DNA of 52,300 nt from an uncultured Lachnospiraceae bacterium (GTDB lineage Bacteria; Bacillota; Clostridia; Lachnospirales; Lachnospiraceae), in contig CALWSC010000027.1 of NCBI GenBank assembly GCA_944384105.1, positions 1 to 52,300 on the forward strand. Reading direction: 5' to 3'. The notes below the pieces were generated by a model. That model was not told where the DNA came from. It saw only the letters and a list, made by a program, of their open reading frames with translations, and did not search any database. A program made the position numbers and the translations under genes. Positions 23,481 to 33,694 of this stretch are shown in pieces; positions within the stretch are counted from its first letter, which is position 1, and each line of letters opens with the position of its first letter.

Positions 23481-25856
23481 ATGGAAAAAGAATTCCAAAG
23501 AGAACTCGAAGAGTCACTATATATACATTTTCCGTTAAAGATAAAACGGGAGGGCTGTGCGAAGGAACGGCTTCTCAAGAAAAAAGCAGAGGATTTTGCG
23601 CGTCTCTGGGATGGAGTATCTCTTGACGGCTGGAGTTTTGAGGGGGATGGAGAAATGTGTGTCGGGGATGGATGCCTGAAGCTTCACACATGGACGCGCG
23701 CTGATCACTGGCCCGAGAGTGAAGCGCGTGCCCACGACGCGCCTCAGGGAGCGTACGCGACGTTTGGAAGCTATATCGCGCGGCTTAAAATCGCACTGCC
23801 CGATACATCTGCGGCGAATCGTATTTACTTTCGTATCAGACCCGAGTGTCCGGGGATGCACAGTGTGGTTGTGAGAGTGGGGATTGTCAACGACGGCAGC
23901 GTGAAAATTCCCGATGTCTACTCCAGAGAGGGGTTCCACGCCATGAATCTGCAAAATCATGAGTGGAATGAATGCGAGTGGGAAATCGGTTCCATTGCGC
24001 ACGATAAACTGACAGAGATTTCCTTTAATATCCACAGATATGGCAAAGATGTCTCCGCCGGGGATGATATGTTTTTTGAACTGACGGATATCCGGCTGCA
24101 GACGGTGCAGGAGGATATTGTATATGGATGGCAGTGCGGAAAGGAGAGCGCGGTATTTCCGTATACGGGTTATCTGCCGGAAGGGGAAAAGACAGCGGTT
24201 CTCAGTACAGTGGCGCAGGAGTTTGAAATTGTTCGGGCCGAAAGCGGAGAAACGGTGTATTCCGGCAAGATAGGGCGCATACAGGATGACAGGGGCGTGT
24301 TTGGGGAAGCTGACTTTTCTGAATTGAGAGAGCCGGGGAAATACCGTATCCGCTTCGGGAAAAATGAGAGTGAGGAGTTTTCCATCGGCACGGATGTGCT
24401 TGATACGACACTCTGGAAGCTGATAAATTTCCTGTATTGTGAACGGTGCGGATATCCTGTTCCTGATGTTCACGGGACATGCCATCAGGATGTGAGAGCC
24501 ACACATGATGGCGTCTCAATAATATTCTCCGGAGGCTGGCACGATGCAGCGGATGTTTCGCAGCAGACAGTACAGAGTGCAGAGATTACAGACGGACTTT
24601 TGGCTGCGGCCGGGAGTATAAGAGAGCGGGAGCCGATGATGTATCGGAGACTTCTGGAGGAAGCAAACTGGGGGATAGATTTTTTGCTGAGAACACGCTT
24701 TGGTGACGGCTGGCGGGCGGCAAATGTATCCATACGCAGATGGACAGATAACAAAAGCGGAAATATGGATGATGAACAGGCAGATGTCAATAACCGTTCT
24801 CTCGAAAATTTTATCTGTGCTGCGGTGGAAGCTTTTGCATCCGGCCAGGTGGAGAAAGAAGATCGTGAACTGGCATGGAAGTGTCTGGAGGCGGCGAAAG
24901 ATGATTTTGGATTTGCGGCAGAGCGGTTTGAGAAAGTCGGGCTGGAGCCTCCGCACATGGAAGAGCACACCTCCGCGGCGCCGCTGTCACAGTACTATGC
25001 AGCAGCGGCCTGGGCAGCAGCGCGCCTGTATGCAAGGACCCGGGAAGAGAAATATGCGCAGGAGGCCCAAAAATATGCCGGGCGAATGATAACATGTCAG
25101 GAGACCGGAGAGAATACCCCAATGAGAGGATATTTCTACAGGGATGAGACGAAACAGCATATTGTGCACTCTTCCCATCAGTCCAGAGACTATATTTTTG
25201 CAATGGCACTCGCGGAGATGTGCACTGCGCTGGCAGACGCTCCTGACCGGAAGATCTGGGAAGAGGCTATGCGGCTGCATGGAGAATATCTGAAAAAGCT
25301 GAGTGGGTACACCCATCCGTACGGGATGATTCCGGCGGGTGTGTATCACCTCTCGGAGGCCGATGACAGGCAGACATTTGAGCGAGTGCATCCGAACGCG
25401 GATTACGGAACGGGCCGTGTGAATTATCTGGAACAGCTCAGAAATGGCATATCTCTGGGCGGGGGCTATTATGTGCGTATCTTTCCTGTATGGTTTTCCT
25501 TCCGTGGAAATTCTGCAATCCACCTTTCGATGGGAAAAGCAGCCTCGGTGATAGGAAAATATTTCGGAGATGAAAAACTTTTAAATATAGCCGCAGAACA
25601 GCTCTACTGGACTCTGGGAAAAAATCCCTTCGCTCAGTCTCTGATCTATGGTGAGGGTAAAAATTACGGTCAGCAGTATACGGCACTGCTGGGAGAGACT
25701 GTGGGCGAGATGCCGGTCGGCGTGCAGACGAGGGCAAATGAAGATATACCGTATATGCCTTGGGCAAATATTGCCACCTACCGCGAAGTCTGGACAACAC
25801 CGCCGGGGCGATGGATGTGGATTGTGTCAGATTTGCTGGATTTCTGGAAGAAATAA
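23481..25856 (+). CDS. Cytoplasmic GH9-family glycoside hydrolase
   Basis: A 791-residue enzyme. Residues 1-210 form an extra N-terminal region that looks like a beta-sandwich (jelly-roll or CBM-like) domain. Residues about 222-305 are the Ig-like domain found before GH9 catalytic domains. The catalytic (alpha/alpha)6 domain fills about 310-790, with the inverting base region GGWHDAAD (Asp355, Asp358) and the usual TLGKNPFAQSL block near the end. No signal peptide, so unlike most GH9 cellulases it stays inside the cell. The ATG at 23481 lies 7 bases after GAGGG; a GTG six bases earlier is in frame. Substrate is unknown; a beta-linked oligosaccharide is likely. Confidence 0.87.
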   Translation: MEKEFQRELEESLYIHFPLKIKREGCAKERLLKKKAEDFARLWDGVSLDGWSFEGDGEMCVGDGCLKLHTWTRADHWPESEARAHDAPQGAYATFGSYIARLKIALPDTSAANRIYFRIRPECPGMHSVVVRVGIVNDGSVKIPDVYSREGFHAMNLQNHEWNECEWEIGSIAHDKLTEISFNIHRYGKDVSAGDDMFFELTDIRLQTVQEDIVYGWQCGKESAVFPYTGYLPEGEKTAVLSTVAQEFEIVRAESGETVYSGKIGRIQDDRGVFGEADFSELREPGKYRIRFGKNESEEFSIGTDVLDTTLWKLINFLYCERCGYPVPDVHGTCHQDVRATHDGVSIIFSGGWHDAADVSQQTVQSAEITDGLLAAAGSIREREPMMYRRLLEEANWGIDFLLRTRFGDGWRAANVSIRRWTDNKSGNMDDEQADVNNRSLENFICAAVEAFASGQVEKEDRELAWKCLEAAKDDFGFAAERFEKVGLEPPHMEEHTSAAPLSQYYAAAAWAAARLYARTREEKYAQEAQKYAGRMITCQETGENTPMRGYFYRDETKQHIVHSSHQSRDYIFAMALAEMCTALADAPDRKIWEEAMRLHGEYLKKLSGYTHPYGMIPAGVYHLSEADDRQTFERVHPNADYGTGRVNYLEQLRNGISLGGGYYVRIFPVWFSFRGNSAIHLSMGKAASVIGKYFGDEKLLNIAAEQLYWTLGKNPFAQSLIYGEGKNYGQQYTALLGETVGEMPVGVQTRANEDIPYMPWANIATYREVWTTPPGRWMWIVSDLLDFWKK

Positions 25857-25864
25857 GGTTAAGT

Positions 25865-25893
25865 GCATAATTTCCTCCTTTTTACAAATACTA
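25865..25893 (+). promoter_or_regulatory. Possible sigma-G promoter for spoVT
   Basis: GCATA (25865-25869), a 17-base spacer and AATACTA (25887-25893), which matches the sigma-G -10 consensus at six of seven places. In Bacillus subtilis spoVT is a sigma-G gene. Support here is by pattern only. Confidence 0.35.
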
Positions 25894-25950
25894 CATTTAT
25901 CGCCAACAACACAGATAAATGCACGAATGTAAAGATGGAGGAACCAATAT

Positions 25951-26499
25951 ATGAAAGCTACGGGAATTGTAAGGAGAATAGATGACCTTGGCAGGGTTGT
26001 GGTGCCAAAGGAGATTCGCAGAACGCTGCGGCTTCGGGATGGGGAGCCGATGGAGATTTTCACGGGCAGGGAGGGAGAGATCATCCTGAAAAAATATTCT
26101 CCCATCGGTGAACTCGGAAACTTTGCAAAGGATTTCGCCCAGGTCATGGCTCAGGTAACGGGGCATCTGGTATGTATCTCAGATCATGACGCCATTATTG
26201 CTGCCAGCGGCCCGGATCAGAGAGACTACCTTGGAAAGACGATCAGTGTCCAGCTCGAGGAAGCCATCCGGGAACGAACTGTTATCTGTGCCGCTGCCCA
26301 GGAAAGAAGTTTTATTCCCGTGACTGCGGAGGAAGAAAAGAAAGGCTTTTCCCAGATTGTCCAGCCGATTTTAAGTGCAGGGGATGCAATCGGCGCTGTG
26401 ATTCTCATCACCCGAAAAGAAAATACGCTTCTTGCAGACGGAGATCTGCGGCTTGCAGCCGTGGCGGCAGGGGTGTTGGGAAGACAGATGGAGCAGTAA
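25951..26499 (+). CDS. spoVT: Stage V sporulation protein T (SpoVT)
   Basis: A 182-residue regulator of late forespore genes. Residues 1-50 are an AbrB-type swapped-hairpin DNA-binding domain (GIVRRIDDLGRVVVPKEIRR), and 55-180 are a GAF-like domain. Both parts match SpoVT in order and length (about 178-182), which separates it from AbrB (about 95 residues). It adjusts sigma-G-dependent genes in the forespore and marks the host as a spore former. A GGAGG site precedes the ATG. No terminator was seen between the GH9 gene and this one, so some read-through is possible. Confidence 0.95.
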   Translation: MKATGIVRRIDDLGRVVVPKEIRRTLRLRDGEPMEIFTGREGEIILKKYSPIGELGNFAKDFAQVMAQVTGHLVCISDHDAIIAASGPDQRDYLGKTISVQLEEAIRERTVICAAAQERSFIPVTAEEEKKGFSQIVQPILSAGDAIGAVILITRKENTLLADGDLRLAAVAAGVLGRQMEQ

Positions 26500-26527
26500 A
26501 ATCGTTCAGTATATTGTATTCAGGATT

Positions 26528-26569
26528 CCGGATACGCTGTGAGACGCAGTTGTATCCGGTTATTTTTTT
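26528..26569 (+). terminator. Terminator after spoVT
   Basis: An 8-bp outer stem (26528-26535 with 26552-26559), with a smaller inner pairing, followed by seven T residues (26563-26569). Confidence 0.8.
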
Positions 26570-26800
26570 GCGGCCGCAGCACTGTTTAGTCAGGTATAAC
26601 AGAGAAAGATCCGATCCGTTGCCGGAATAGAAAATCTGCCTCCGCTGTTTCCAAATCCTTTTCTTCATCCCGTCAAATATTCTCAAAATCTCCGTTCCCG
26701 GAGAAGAAAAAACAAATCCTTTCCAATGATATTCCGCGGACTGTCCGTCAAAATCCACAAAAATTATCCGAATTAACCTATTTTTTCGAAAATTCATGTT
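26570..26800. other. Non-coding stretch, nothing recognised
   Basis: About 230 bases between the spoVT terminator and the next promoter. I see no gene, repeat or strong RNA structure. A minus-strand open frame crosses it but runs through the terminator and into spoVT, and I reject it. Confidence 0.5.
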
Positions 26801-26853
26801 TGACAGAAAAATAACAAACAAGTATAATCCTCATTTAGATGTAAGCACTTACA
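26801..26853 (+). promoter_or_regulatory. Symporter promoter with LacI-type operator
   Basis: TTGACA (26801-26806), 16-base spacer, TATAAT (26823-26828). The palindrome TGTAAG-CA-CTTACA (26840-26853) sits at the transcription start. It has the form of LacI-family sites and is close to the CcpA cre box. The LacI-type gene at 28459-29460 is the likely partner; CcpA is the alternative. Confidence 0.75.
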
Positions 26854-26898
26854 ATAGACCTTAGAAATTCTTTAGACAACGTATATGGAGGAACTTCA

Positions 26899-28395
26899 AT
26901 GAACCAGAAACGTAAAATCACCTGGGTTACCCAGCTTGCCTACGGAAGCGGTAATCTGCTGGGAAGCGGCGCGCTTGCAATCAGCGGAGCATGGCTGCTG
27001 TATTTCTATACTACGTTCTGCCACCTCTCAGCGGTAAAGGCTACGCTGATTTTCTCCCTGGCAACGTATCTCGATGTGATATTAAACCCGGTTATGGGAT
27101 TTATCACCGACAGTTTTTATAAGACCAAGCTCGGAAGAAAGTTCGGGCGCCGCAGATTCTTTATCATGATAGGAATTCCGCTCATGCTGCTTTACCCGAT
27201 GCTTTGGGTGAAGAACATGAACTTTTTCTATTATCTGACCACGTATATCCTGTTTGAGATCACTTATACGAGCGTCATGATCCCGTATGAGACGCTTGCG
27301 GTAGAGATGACGGATAGTTTTGAGCAGAGAACATACCTGACCGGCTCCAAGGCGATGTTCGGAAAGATCGCGAACTTCCTGGGAGCGGCAATTCCCGGTG
27401 TTTTCATCGGGATTTTCGGACAGGATTCTCCGACACCGTTCTTCTGTACCGGAGTCGTGTATTGTGTGATCATGCTGGTATCTCTGACCATGCTGTACTT
27501 CAATACCTGGGAGAGAAGCCCGGAGGAAGTGGCGGATGAAGAGGTGGAAAGCATTGTGGAAGGAATTAAGAAGCTGTTTATCGACATTATATCCACGCTG
27601 CGCGTAAAGACCTTCCGCCATCACCTGGGTATGTATCTGTTTGGATTCGGGGCAGAGTGGCTGTTCACAGCGACATTTACATATTTTATCGTATTTGCGC
27701 TCGGAAAACCGTCCACCTTTGTGTCTGAGATCAACAGTATGAACAGTATCCTGCAGCTTGTTTCCACAGCAGTGTTCATTGGAATCGTTGCAAAATACGG
27801 ATTCCGAAAACCATTTGCCTGGGCGCTTCTGGTGGTAATTGCCGGAGTCCTCGGCTATGTAGGCGTATTCCTGCTGAATGTTCCGCATCTGACATGGGTG
27901 ATCGTGGGCGTTACCATTCTGTTTGGTCTGGGAACCGGCGGTGTATATTATATACCCTGGACGACGTATACATTTATGGCGGATGTGGATGAGGTTGTGA
28001 CGAACCGCCGCCGTGAGGGTGTGTACGCCGGAGCGATGACCATGGCCGGAAAACTGATGCGCGCCAGCATTGTATTTCTCCTGGGCGTGGTGCTGCAGGC
28101 ATTCGGATTTCAGTCTGATGCGTCCTCTCAGCCGCAGTCTGCAGTATATGCGATCATCGGCGTGCTGATTATCGGAGTCTGCGGGCTGGCAATACTTGGA
28201 ATTGTGTTCTCCTTCAGAATGAAGCTCGACCACAAAACGCATAAAATCGTTATTGATGAGTTAAAGCGCGTGCATGAAGGCGGCAAAAAAGAGGATGTGC
28301 TGCCTGAGGTAAAGGCAACACTTGAAAAACTTACGGGAATTCCGTATGAGAAGTGCTTTGGAAACAACAATATAGGCTATAAGCCGAAACAGTAA
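26899..28395 (+). CDS. GPH-family (MelB-like) glycoside:cation symporter
   Basis: A 498-residue secondary transporter with 12 predicted helices. The family signature is present: ATYLDVILNPVMGFITDS near 55-72, KTKLGRKFGRRRFF after helix 2 and the IPYETLAVEMT segment near 130. The tail (about 460-498) is cytoplasmic and charged. Such carriers import glycosides, pentosides or hexuronides together with H+ or Na+. No enzyme gene adjoins it, so the sugar is unknown. It ends in a bidirectional terminator shared with the convergent LacI-type gene. Confidence 0.9.
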   Translation: MNQKRKITWVTQLAYGSGNLLGSGALAISGAWLLYFYTTFCHLSAVKATLIFSLATYLDVILNPVMGFITDSFYKTKLGRKFGRRRFFIMIGIPLMLLYPMLWVKNMNFFYYLTTYILFEITYTSVMIPYETLAVEMTDSFEQRTYLTGSKAMFGKIANFLGAAIPGVFIGIFGQDSPTPFFCTGVVYCVIMLVSLTMLYFNTWERSPEEVADEEVESIVEGIKKLFIDIISTLRVKTFRHHLGMYLFGFGAEWLFTATFTYFIVFALGKPSTFVSEINSMNSILQLVSTAVFIGIVAKYGFRKPFAWALLVVIAGVLGYVGVFLLNVPHLTWVIVGVTILFGLGTGGVYYIPWTTYTFMADVDEVVTNRRREGVYAGAMTMAGKLMRASIVFLLGVVLQAFGFQSDASSQPQSAVYAIIGVLIIGVCGLAILGIVFSFRMKLDHKTHKIVIDELKRVHEGGKKEDVLPEVKATLEKLTGIPYEKCFGNNNIGYKPKQ

Positions 28396-28397
28396 AG

Positions 28398-28460
28398 AAA
28401 ACTCCCTTTCGGGCAGCCGGGCGAAAAATCAAAGCCTGCTGTCTGAAAGGGAGTTTTTTT
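28398..28460. terminator. Bidirectional terminator between symporter and LacI gene
   Basis: A long stem (28398-28410 with 28445-28456), flanked by A residues on the left and a T-run to 28460 on the right. The T-run reaches into the stop codon of the LacI-type gene. The wide loop can form inner pairs. Confidence 0.75.
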
Positions 28461-29460
28461 ATGTGCGGGTTGTCTGTCTGCGGATGATGGTTCCGGAAAA
28501 TACAGTTTTGGCCGGAATGTTCTTGTGCTGAAATGCCTGCATCAGAAGAGACACTGCAGTGGTACACATAAACTCCACGCGGTTGTCAATGGATGTGATC
28601 TCCGGCGTGCTGCACGTGGAAAACATGGAATTGTTGTAGCCAGTGATCTGAAGTTCCTCCGGGACGCGCCTGCCTGAGGCGAGTGCGTACTTGACCGCGC
28701 CTGCCGCCAGCTCATCATCGGAGGTGATGACAGAATCGAACGAAACACCTTTCTCCTCCAGCGCTGTCAGAAATACCCGTGTATTGTCCAGGGAGACCGG
28801 GCAGAGAAAACTGCGCTCCTCCTCAAAAGAGAGCCCGTGTTCGAGGCAGGCATCAGTAAAGCCTGCCAGCTTTCTCCGGCCGCTGTAGCTTAAGGAGCGG
28901 TAGAGGTAGATCGGTCTTTCAGAGCCGGTGCGCAGCACTTCGTTAGTAATATCCAGGATTGCCTGATAGTCATCGCAGAGTACAGAATAGATATTCGGGG
29001 CGTCAAGATGTCCGTTCAGAAGAAAAACAGGGATCTTCTTTGCGGCATTATACAGATAGCCGTTTCGCTCCGGCGTATCCTCGACAAAATTGGATCCCAC
29101 GAAGAAAATTGCATCCACATTTCGGGAGAGGAGAAGCTGCAGGTATTTCTCCTTTTCCTCAAGCTGATATCCTGTGCAGCAGAGCATAGAGGCGTAGCCG
29201 TTGTTGCGCAGCTCCCGTTCGAGATAATAGATTGCCTGTGCCAGGTAGACGTCAGAGGAATCCGCGCACATGATTCCGACTGTGTGCATGGAATTCAGTC
29301 CCAAGCTTCTGGCAAAAGCATTCGGTGTATAGCTGTTTTCCTCCATGACGGCGAGCACTTTGCGGCGCGTCTGCTCGCTGACCTTGCTGCTGTTGTTTAA
29401 AACCCGGGACACCGTCGCGATCGAAACCCCGGCTTTTTTTGAAATGTCATAAATATTCAT
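28459..29460 (-). CDS. LacI-family transcription regulator
   Basis: A 333-residue regulator with the N-terminal LacI helix-turn-helix (MNIYDISKKAGVSIATVSRVLNN, shown here only as a family hallmark: VSIATVSRVLN) and a sugar-binding periplasmic-protein-like domain (about 60-330). The ATG at 29460 follows GAGGT by 6 bases; an upstream in-frame ATG at 29493 has no such site. It faces the GPH symporter, whose promoter holds a LacI-type palindrome, so it is the likely repressor of that gene. The inducer is unknown, presumably the transported sugar or a breakdown product. Confidence 0.92.
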   Translation of the reverse strand: MNIYDISKKAGVSIATVSRVLNNSSKVSEQTRRKVLAVMEENSYTPNAFARSLGLNSMHTVGIMCADSSDVYLAQAIYYLERELRNNGYASMLCCTGYQLEEKEKYLQLLLSRNVDAIFFVGSNFVEDTPERNGYLYNAAKKIPVFLLNGHLDAPNIYSVLCDDYQAILDITNEVLRTGSERPIYLYRSLSYSGRRKLAGFTDACLEHGLSFEEERSFLCPVSLDNTRVFLTALEEKGVSFDSVITSDDELAAGAVKYALASGRRVPEELQITGYNNSMFSTCSTPEITSIDNRVEFMCTTAVSLLMQAFQHKNIPAKTVFSGTIIRRQTTRT

Positions 29461-29525
29461 ATAATTACCTCGGGTGTTGATATAATCCTTCAATAACTCA
29501 GTGATGTCAGAAAGATTTTGCTTCC

Positions 29526-29554
29526 ATTATAATGCATGCTTCCCCCAGTGGCAA
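29526..29554 (-). promoter_or_regulatory. Promoter of the LacI-family gene
   Basis: Minus strand: TTGCCA (29554-29549), 17-base spacer, perfect TATAAT (29531-29526), 65 bases before the start codon. Confidence 0.65.
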
Positions 29555-29637
29555 CAAAAACAGTAAATTTCCGTTACAGTTCAGCAGAGCCGGCGCATAC
29601 AGTCACAAATTTCCTGTAAAAACAGGGAAAATCCTTG

Positions 29638-29749
29638 TTGACACCCTTGACAAGCTGTGGTATAGTGGAAGATGCACTATTATGGAAAGATATGCCTAAA
29701 AGCTAATATCAAAAGGCAGTCAAGCAGCCTGAAAACATCCGTGTTTTCA
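29638..29749 (+). promoter_or_regulatory. rpoBC promoter and leader hairpin
   Basis: TTGACA (29638-29643), 17-base spacer, TATAGT (29661-29666). A leader of about 120 bases follows, with an 8-bp hairpin (29730-29737 with 29742-29749, loop TCCG). The promoter shows that rpoBC here does not depend on an upstream rplJL operon. Confidence 0.75.
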
Positions 29750-29794
29750 GAGATTCCGACAAGAAAAAATCATAATACAAGGGGTGAAACGTCA

Positions 29795-32700
29795 ATGGAA
29801 AAAAACAGAATACGTCCGGTTGTCAGCGGCAAAAGTATGCGGATGAGTTACCAGAGACAAAAAGAAGTTTTGGAAATGCCCAACTTGATTGAAGTTCAGA
29901 AGGATTCATATGACTGGTTCCTGAGAGAAGGAATGAAAGAGGTCTTTGATGATATCTCTCCAATCACAGATTACAGCGGAAAGCTGAGTTTGGAATTCGT
30001 TGACTTTACATTATGTGAGGATGAGAAGAAATATACAATCGAGCAGTGTAAGGAAAGGGATGCCACATATGCGGCGCCGCTGAAAGTAAAGGTCAGATTA
30101 TATAACAGGGAGACCGATGAGATTAAGGAAACCGAAATCTTCATGGGCGACCTGCCTCTGATGACGGCTACCGGAACTTTTGTAATCAATGGTGCAGAGC
30201 GTGTTATTGTAAGCCAGTTGGTACGTTCTCCTGGTATTTATTATGCGATTGCGCATGATAAAGTAGGTAAGAAGTTATATTCCGCCACGGTCATCCCTAA
30301 CAGAGGTGCCTGGCTGGAGTACGAGACCGACTCAAATGATGTGTTCTATGTACGCGTAGACCGTACCCGCAAGGTTCCGATCACGGTTCTGATCCGTGCG
30401 CTTGGATACGGAACAAATCCGGAGATCATAGAGCTTTTCGGCGAGGAGCCGAAGATTCTGGCAAGCTTTACAAAGGATACTGCAGAGAGCTATCAGGAAG
30501 GTCTTCTGGAATTATATAAGAAGATCCGTCCGGGCGAGCCGCTTGCAGTGGAGAGTGCAGAAAGCCTGATCATGAGCATGTTCTTCGATCCGAGAAGATA
30601 CGATCTGGCAAAGGTGGGACGCTATAAATTTAATAAGAAGCTGTCCTTTAAGAACCGTATTGCAGGCCATGTTCTGGCGGAAGACGTCATTGATACGACG
30701 ACTGGGGAGATTCTGGCAGAAGCAGGCACAAAGCTTACAAAGGAAATGGCGCAGAAGATTCAGTATGCTGCCGTACCGTTTGTATGGATCCAGACAGAGG
30801 AGCGGAACGTAAAGGTGCTGTCCAACCTCATGGTAGATCTGGCAAGCTTTATTGACATAGATGAGCAGGAGAAGAAAGCGCTGGGCGTGACCGAGGAGGT
30901 TTACTACCCGGTTCTGGCGAAGATTCTCGAGGAGAATGAGGATATCGAAGACATCAAGGCCGCAGTGAAACGCGATATCCATGAGCTGATTCCGAAGCAC
31001 ATTACAAAGGAAGATATTTTAGCTTCTATTAACTATAACATCCATCTGGAGTATGGACTGGGCAATGACGACGATATTGACCATCTGGGCAACCGCCGTA
31101 TCCGCGCGGTCGGCGAGCTCTTACAGAACCAGTACCGTATCGGTCTGTCCAGGCTGGAGAGAGTTGTGCGCGAGCGCATGACCACACAGGATATCGACGG
31201 AATCTCTCCGCAGTCCTTAATTAATATTAAGCCGGTGACGGCTGCTGTGAAGGAGTTCTTCGGTTCTTCCCAGCTGTCCCAGTTTATGGATCAGAACAAC
31301 CCTCTGGGCGAGCTGACGCACAAGAGACGTCTTTCCGCCCTGGGTCCCGGCGGTCTGTCCCGAGACAGAGCCGGATTCGAGGTGCGAGACGTACATTACT
31401 CCCACTACGGAAGAATGTGCCCGATCGAGACACCTGAGGGTCCGAACATCGGTCTGATCAACTCCCTCGCATCGTATGCGAGAATTAACCAGTACGGTTT
31501 CGTTGAGGCTCCGTACCGCAAGATCGATCACTCTGATCCGAAGAACCCGCGCGTCACAGACGAGGTTGTCTATATGACAGCGGATGAAGAGGATAATTAC
31601 CATGTAGCGCAGGCGAACGAGCCGCTGGACGAAGAGGGACACTTCATCCATAAGAATGTATCCGGTCGTTACCGCGAGGAGACACAGGAGTACGAGCGCC
31701 ACATGTTCGACTACATGGACGTATCCCCGAAGATGGTATTCTCCGTCGCTACGGCGCTGATCCCGTTCCTGCAGAACGACGACGCGAACCGTGCGCTGAT
31801 GGGATCCAACATGCAGCGTCAGGCGGTACCGCTTCTGACGACCGAGGCTCCTGTTGTGGGAACCGGTATGGAGGTTAAGGCAGCCGTGGACTCCGGTGTC
31901 TGCGTGGTTGCTAAAAAGTCCGGTACGATCACGCGGTCTACTTCAAAGGAGATCGCGATGACGAACGATGACGGCACGAAGGATGTATACCATCTGACAA
32001 AGTTTATGAGAAGTAACCAGAGCAACTGCTATAACCAGAGACCGATCGTGTTCAAGGGTGAGCATGTAGAAGCCGGACAGGTAATTGCAGACGGTCCGTC
32101 TACCTATAACGGAGAGCTGGCACTCGGAAAGAACCCGCTGATCGGCTTCATGACCTGGGAGGGCTACAACTACGAGGACGCCGTTCTGTTAAGCGAGCGC
32201 CTTGTTATGGATGATGTCTATACTTCTGTACACATCGAGGAGTATGAGGTGGAGTCCAGAGATACGAAGCTCGGACCGGAGGAGATCACAAAGGATGTAC
32301 CGGGTGTCGGCGATGACGCGTTAAAGGATCTGGACGAGCGCGGAATTATCCGCATCGGTGCAGAGGTACGTGCCGGGGATATCCTGGTCGGAAAGGTAAC
32401 TCCGAAGGGAGAGACAGAGCTGACGGCAGAGGAGAGACTGCTGCGTGCAATCTTCGGCGAGAAGGCCAGAGAGGTACGCGATACATCTCTGAAGGTACCG
32501 CACGGCGAGTACGGTATCGTAGTAGATGCAAAGGTATTTACGCGAGAGAACGGTGACGAGCTGTCTCCGGGCGTAAACCAGGCGGTAAGAATCTATATCG
32601 CACAGAAGAGAAAGATCTCCGTGGGCGACAAGATGGCCGGCCGTCATGGTAATAAGGGTGTCGTTTCCCGTGTACTTCCGGTTGAGGATATGCCGTTCCT

Positions 32701-33643
32701 GCCGAACGGACGTCCGCTGGACATCGTGCTGAATCCTCTGGGCGTGCCGTCCCGTATGAATATCGGACAGGTCCTGGAGATTCACTTAAGCCTTGCGGCA
32801 AAGGCACTCGGCTTTAATATCGCTACTCCGGTATTCGACGGAGCAAACGAGAATGATATTCAGGATACCCTGGAGCTGGCAAATGATTATGTAAATTCAA
32901 GCTGGGAAGATTTCGCAGCTAAGTATGAAGATATTCTGGATGCACGCGTATTTGACTATCTGGAGAAGAACAAGGATCACAGAGAACTGTGGAAGGGTGT
33001 TCCGATCTCCAGAGACGGTAAGGTAAGACTGCGTGACGGACGTACCGGAGAGTTTTTCGACAGCCCGGTAACGATCGGACACATGCATTATCTGAAGCTG
33101 CATCACCTGGTAGACGATAAGATCCATGCGCGTTCTACCGGACCTTACTCCCTTGTTACGCAGCAGCCTCTGGGCGGTAAAGCTCAGTTCGGCGGACAGC
33201 GTTTCGGAGAGATGGAGGTTTGGGCGCTGGAGGCTTACGGCGCATCCTACACCTTACAGGAGATCATGACCGTGAAGTCCGACGACGTTATCGGCCGTGT
33301 GAAGACCTACGAAGCAATTATCAAGGGAGATAACATCCCTGAGTCTGGTATTCCGGAGTCCTTCAAGGTACTCTTAAAGGAGCTGCAGTCCCTTGGACTG
33401 GATGTCAAGGTTCTGCGTGAGGATCAGACAGAAGTTGAAATTATGGAGACTATTGATTACGGCGAGACAGACCTGCACGCTATCATCGAGGGCGACAGAA
33501 ATTATAACCGCGATGAGGAATCTTACGGCGACTACGGCTTCTCTAAGCAGGAGTTTGAGGGAGAGGAGCTCGTGGACGTGGAGGAAGAAGCAGAGCCTGA
33601 CGATTTCTCGGCTTTGGCAGAAGAAATTCTTGAGGAAGAGTAA
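29795..33643 (+). CDS. rpoB: RNA polymerase beta subunit
   Basis: A 1282-residue core RNA polymerase subunit. The rifampicin region is wild type in form ([20 protein letters not shown], then [11 protein letters not shown]), and the active-site blocks [13 protein letters not shown] and the C-terminal [20 protein letters not shown] (given in part) are intact. I chose the ATG at 29795, behind AAGGGGTGA; the frame is open for 41 more codons upstream, but these cover the leader hairpin and have no ribosome site. The C-terminus ends in a Glu/Asp-rich tail, longer than in Bacillus. The gene for beta-prime follows 51 bases later. Confidence 0.98.
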   Translation: MEKNRIRPVVSGKSMRMSYQRQKEVLEMPNLIEVQKDSYDWFLREGMKEVFDDISPITDYSGKLSLEFVDFTLCEDEKKYTIEQCKERDATYAAPLKVKVRLYNRETDEIKETEIFMGDLPLMTATGTFVINGAERVIVSQLVRSPGIYYAIAHDKVGKKLYSATVIPNRGAWLEYETDSNDVFYVRVDRTRKVPITVLIRALGYGTNPEIIELFGEEPKILASFTKDTAESYQEGLLELYKKIRPGEPLAVESAESLIMSMFFDPRRYDLAKVGRYKFNKKLSFKNRIAGHVLAEDVIDTTTGEILAEAGTKLTKEMAQKIQYAAVPFVWIQTEERNVKVLSNLMVDLASFIDIDEQEKKALGVTEEVYYPVLAKILEENEDIEDIKAAVKRDIHELIPKHITKEDILASINYNIHLEYGLGNDDDIDHLGNRRIRAVGELLQNQYRIGLSRLERVVRERMTTQDIDGISPQSLINIKPVTAAVKEFFGSSQLSQFMDQNNPLGELTHKRRLSALGPGGLSRDRAGFEVRDVHYSHYGRMCPIETPEGPNIGLINSLASYARINQYGFVEAPYRKIDHSDPKNPRVTDEVVYMTADEEDNYHVAQANEPLDEEGHFIHKNVSGRYREETQEYERHMFDYMDVSPKMVFSVATALIPFLQNDDANRALMGSNMQRQAVPLLTTEAPVVGTGMEVKAAVDSGVCVVAKKSGTITRSTSKEIAMTNDDGTKDVYHLTKFMRSNQSNCYNQRPIVFKGEHVEAGQVIADGPSTYNGELALGKNPLIGFMTWEGYNYEDAVLLSERLVMDDVYTSVHIEEYEVESRDTKLGPEEITKDVPGVGDDALKDLDERGIIRIGAEVRAGDILVGKVTPKGETELTAEERLLRAIFGEKAREVRDTSLKVPHGEYGIVVDAKVFTRENGDELSPGVNQAVRIYIAQKRKISVGDKMAGRHGNKGVVSRVLPVEDMPFLPNGRPLDIVLNPLGVPSRMNIGQVLEIHLSLAAKALGFNIATPVFDGANENDIQDTLELANDYVNSSWEDFAAKYEDILDARVFDYLEKNKDHRELWKGVPISRDGKVRLRDGRTGEFFDSPVTIGHMHYLKLHHLVDDKIHARSTGPYSLVTQQPLGGKAQFGGQRFGEMEVWALEAYGASYTLQEIMTVKSDDVIGRVKTYEAIIKGDNIPESGIPESFKVLLKELQSLGLDVKVLREDQTEVEIMETIDYGETDLHAIIEGDRNYNRDEESYGDYGFSKQEFEGEELVDVEEEAEPDDFSALAEEILEEE

Positions 33644-33694
33644 TCCTTGTACAAGCCCGTGTTGCCGGGCGTAAGTAAAGAAAGGGGTAATCAA

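Noticed and set aside
23535-24506. 323-codon open frame opposite the GH9 gene
   Set aside because: Shadow of the GH9 frame, with no start signals.
26408-26821. 137-codon minus-strand open frame after spoVT
   Set aside because: It runs through a strong terminator into spoVT and shows no domain or ribosome site.
27082-28242. 386-codon open frame opposite the GPH symporter
   Set aside because: Rich in His, Cys and Arg with no domain; an antisense shadow of a well-supported transporter gene.
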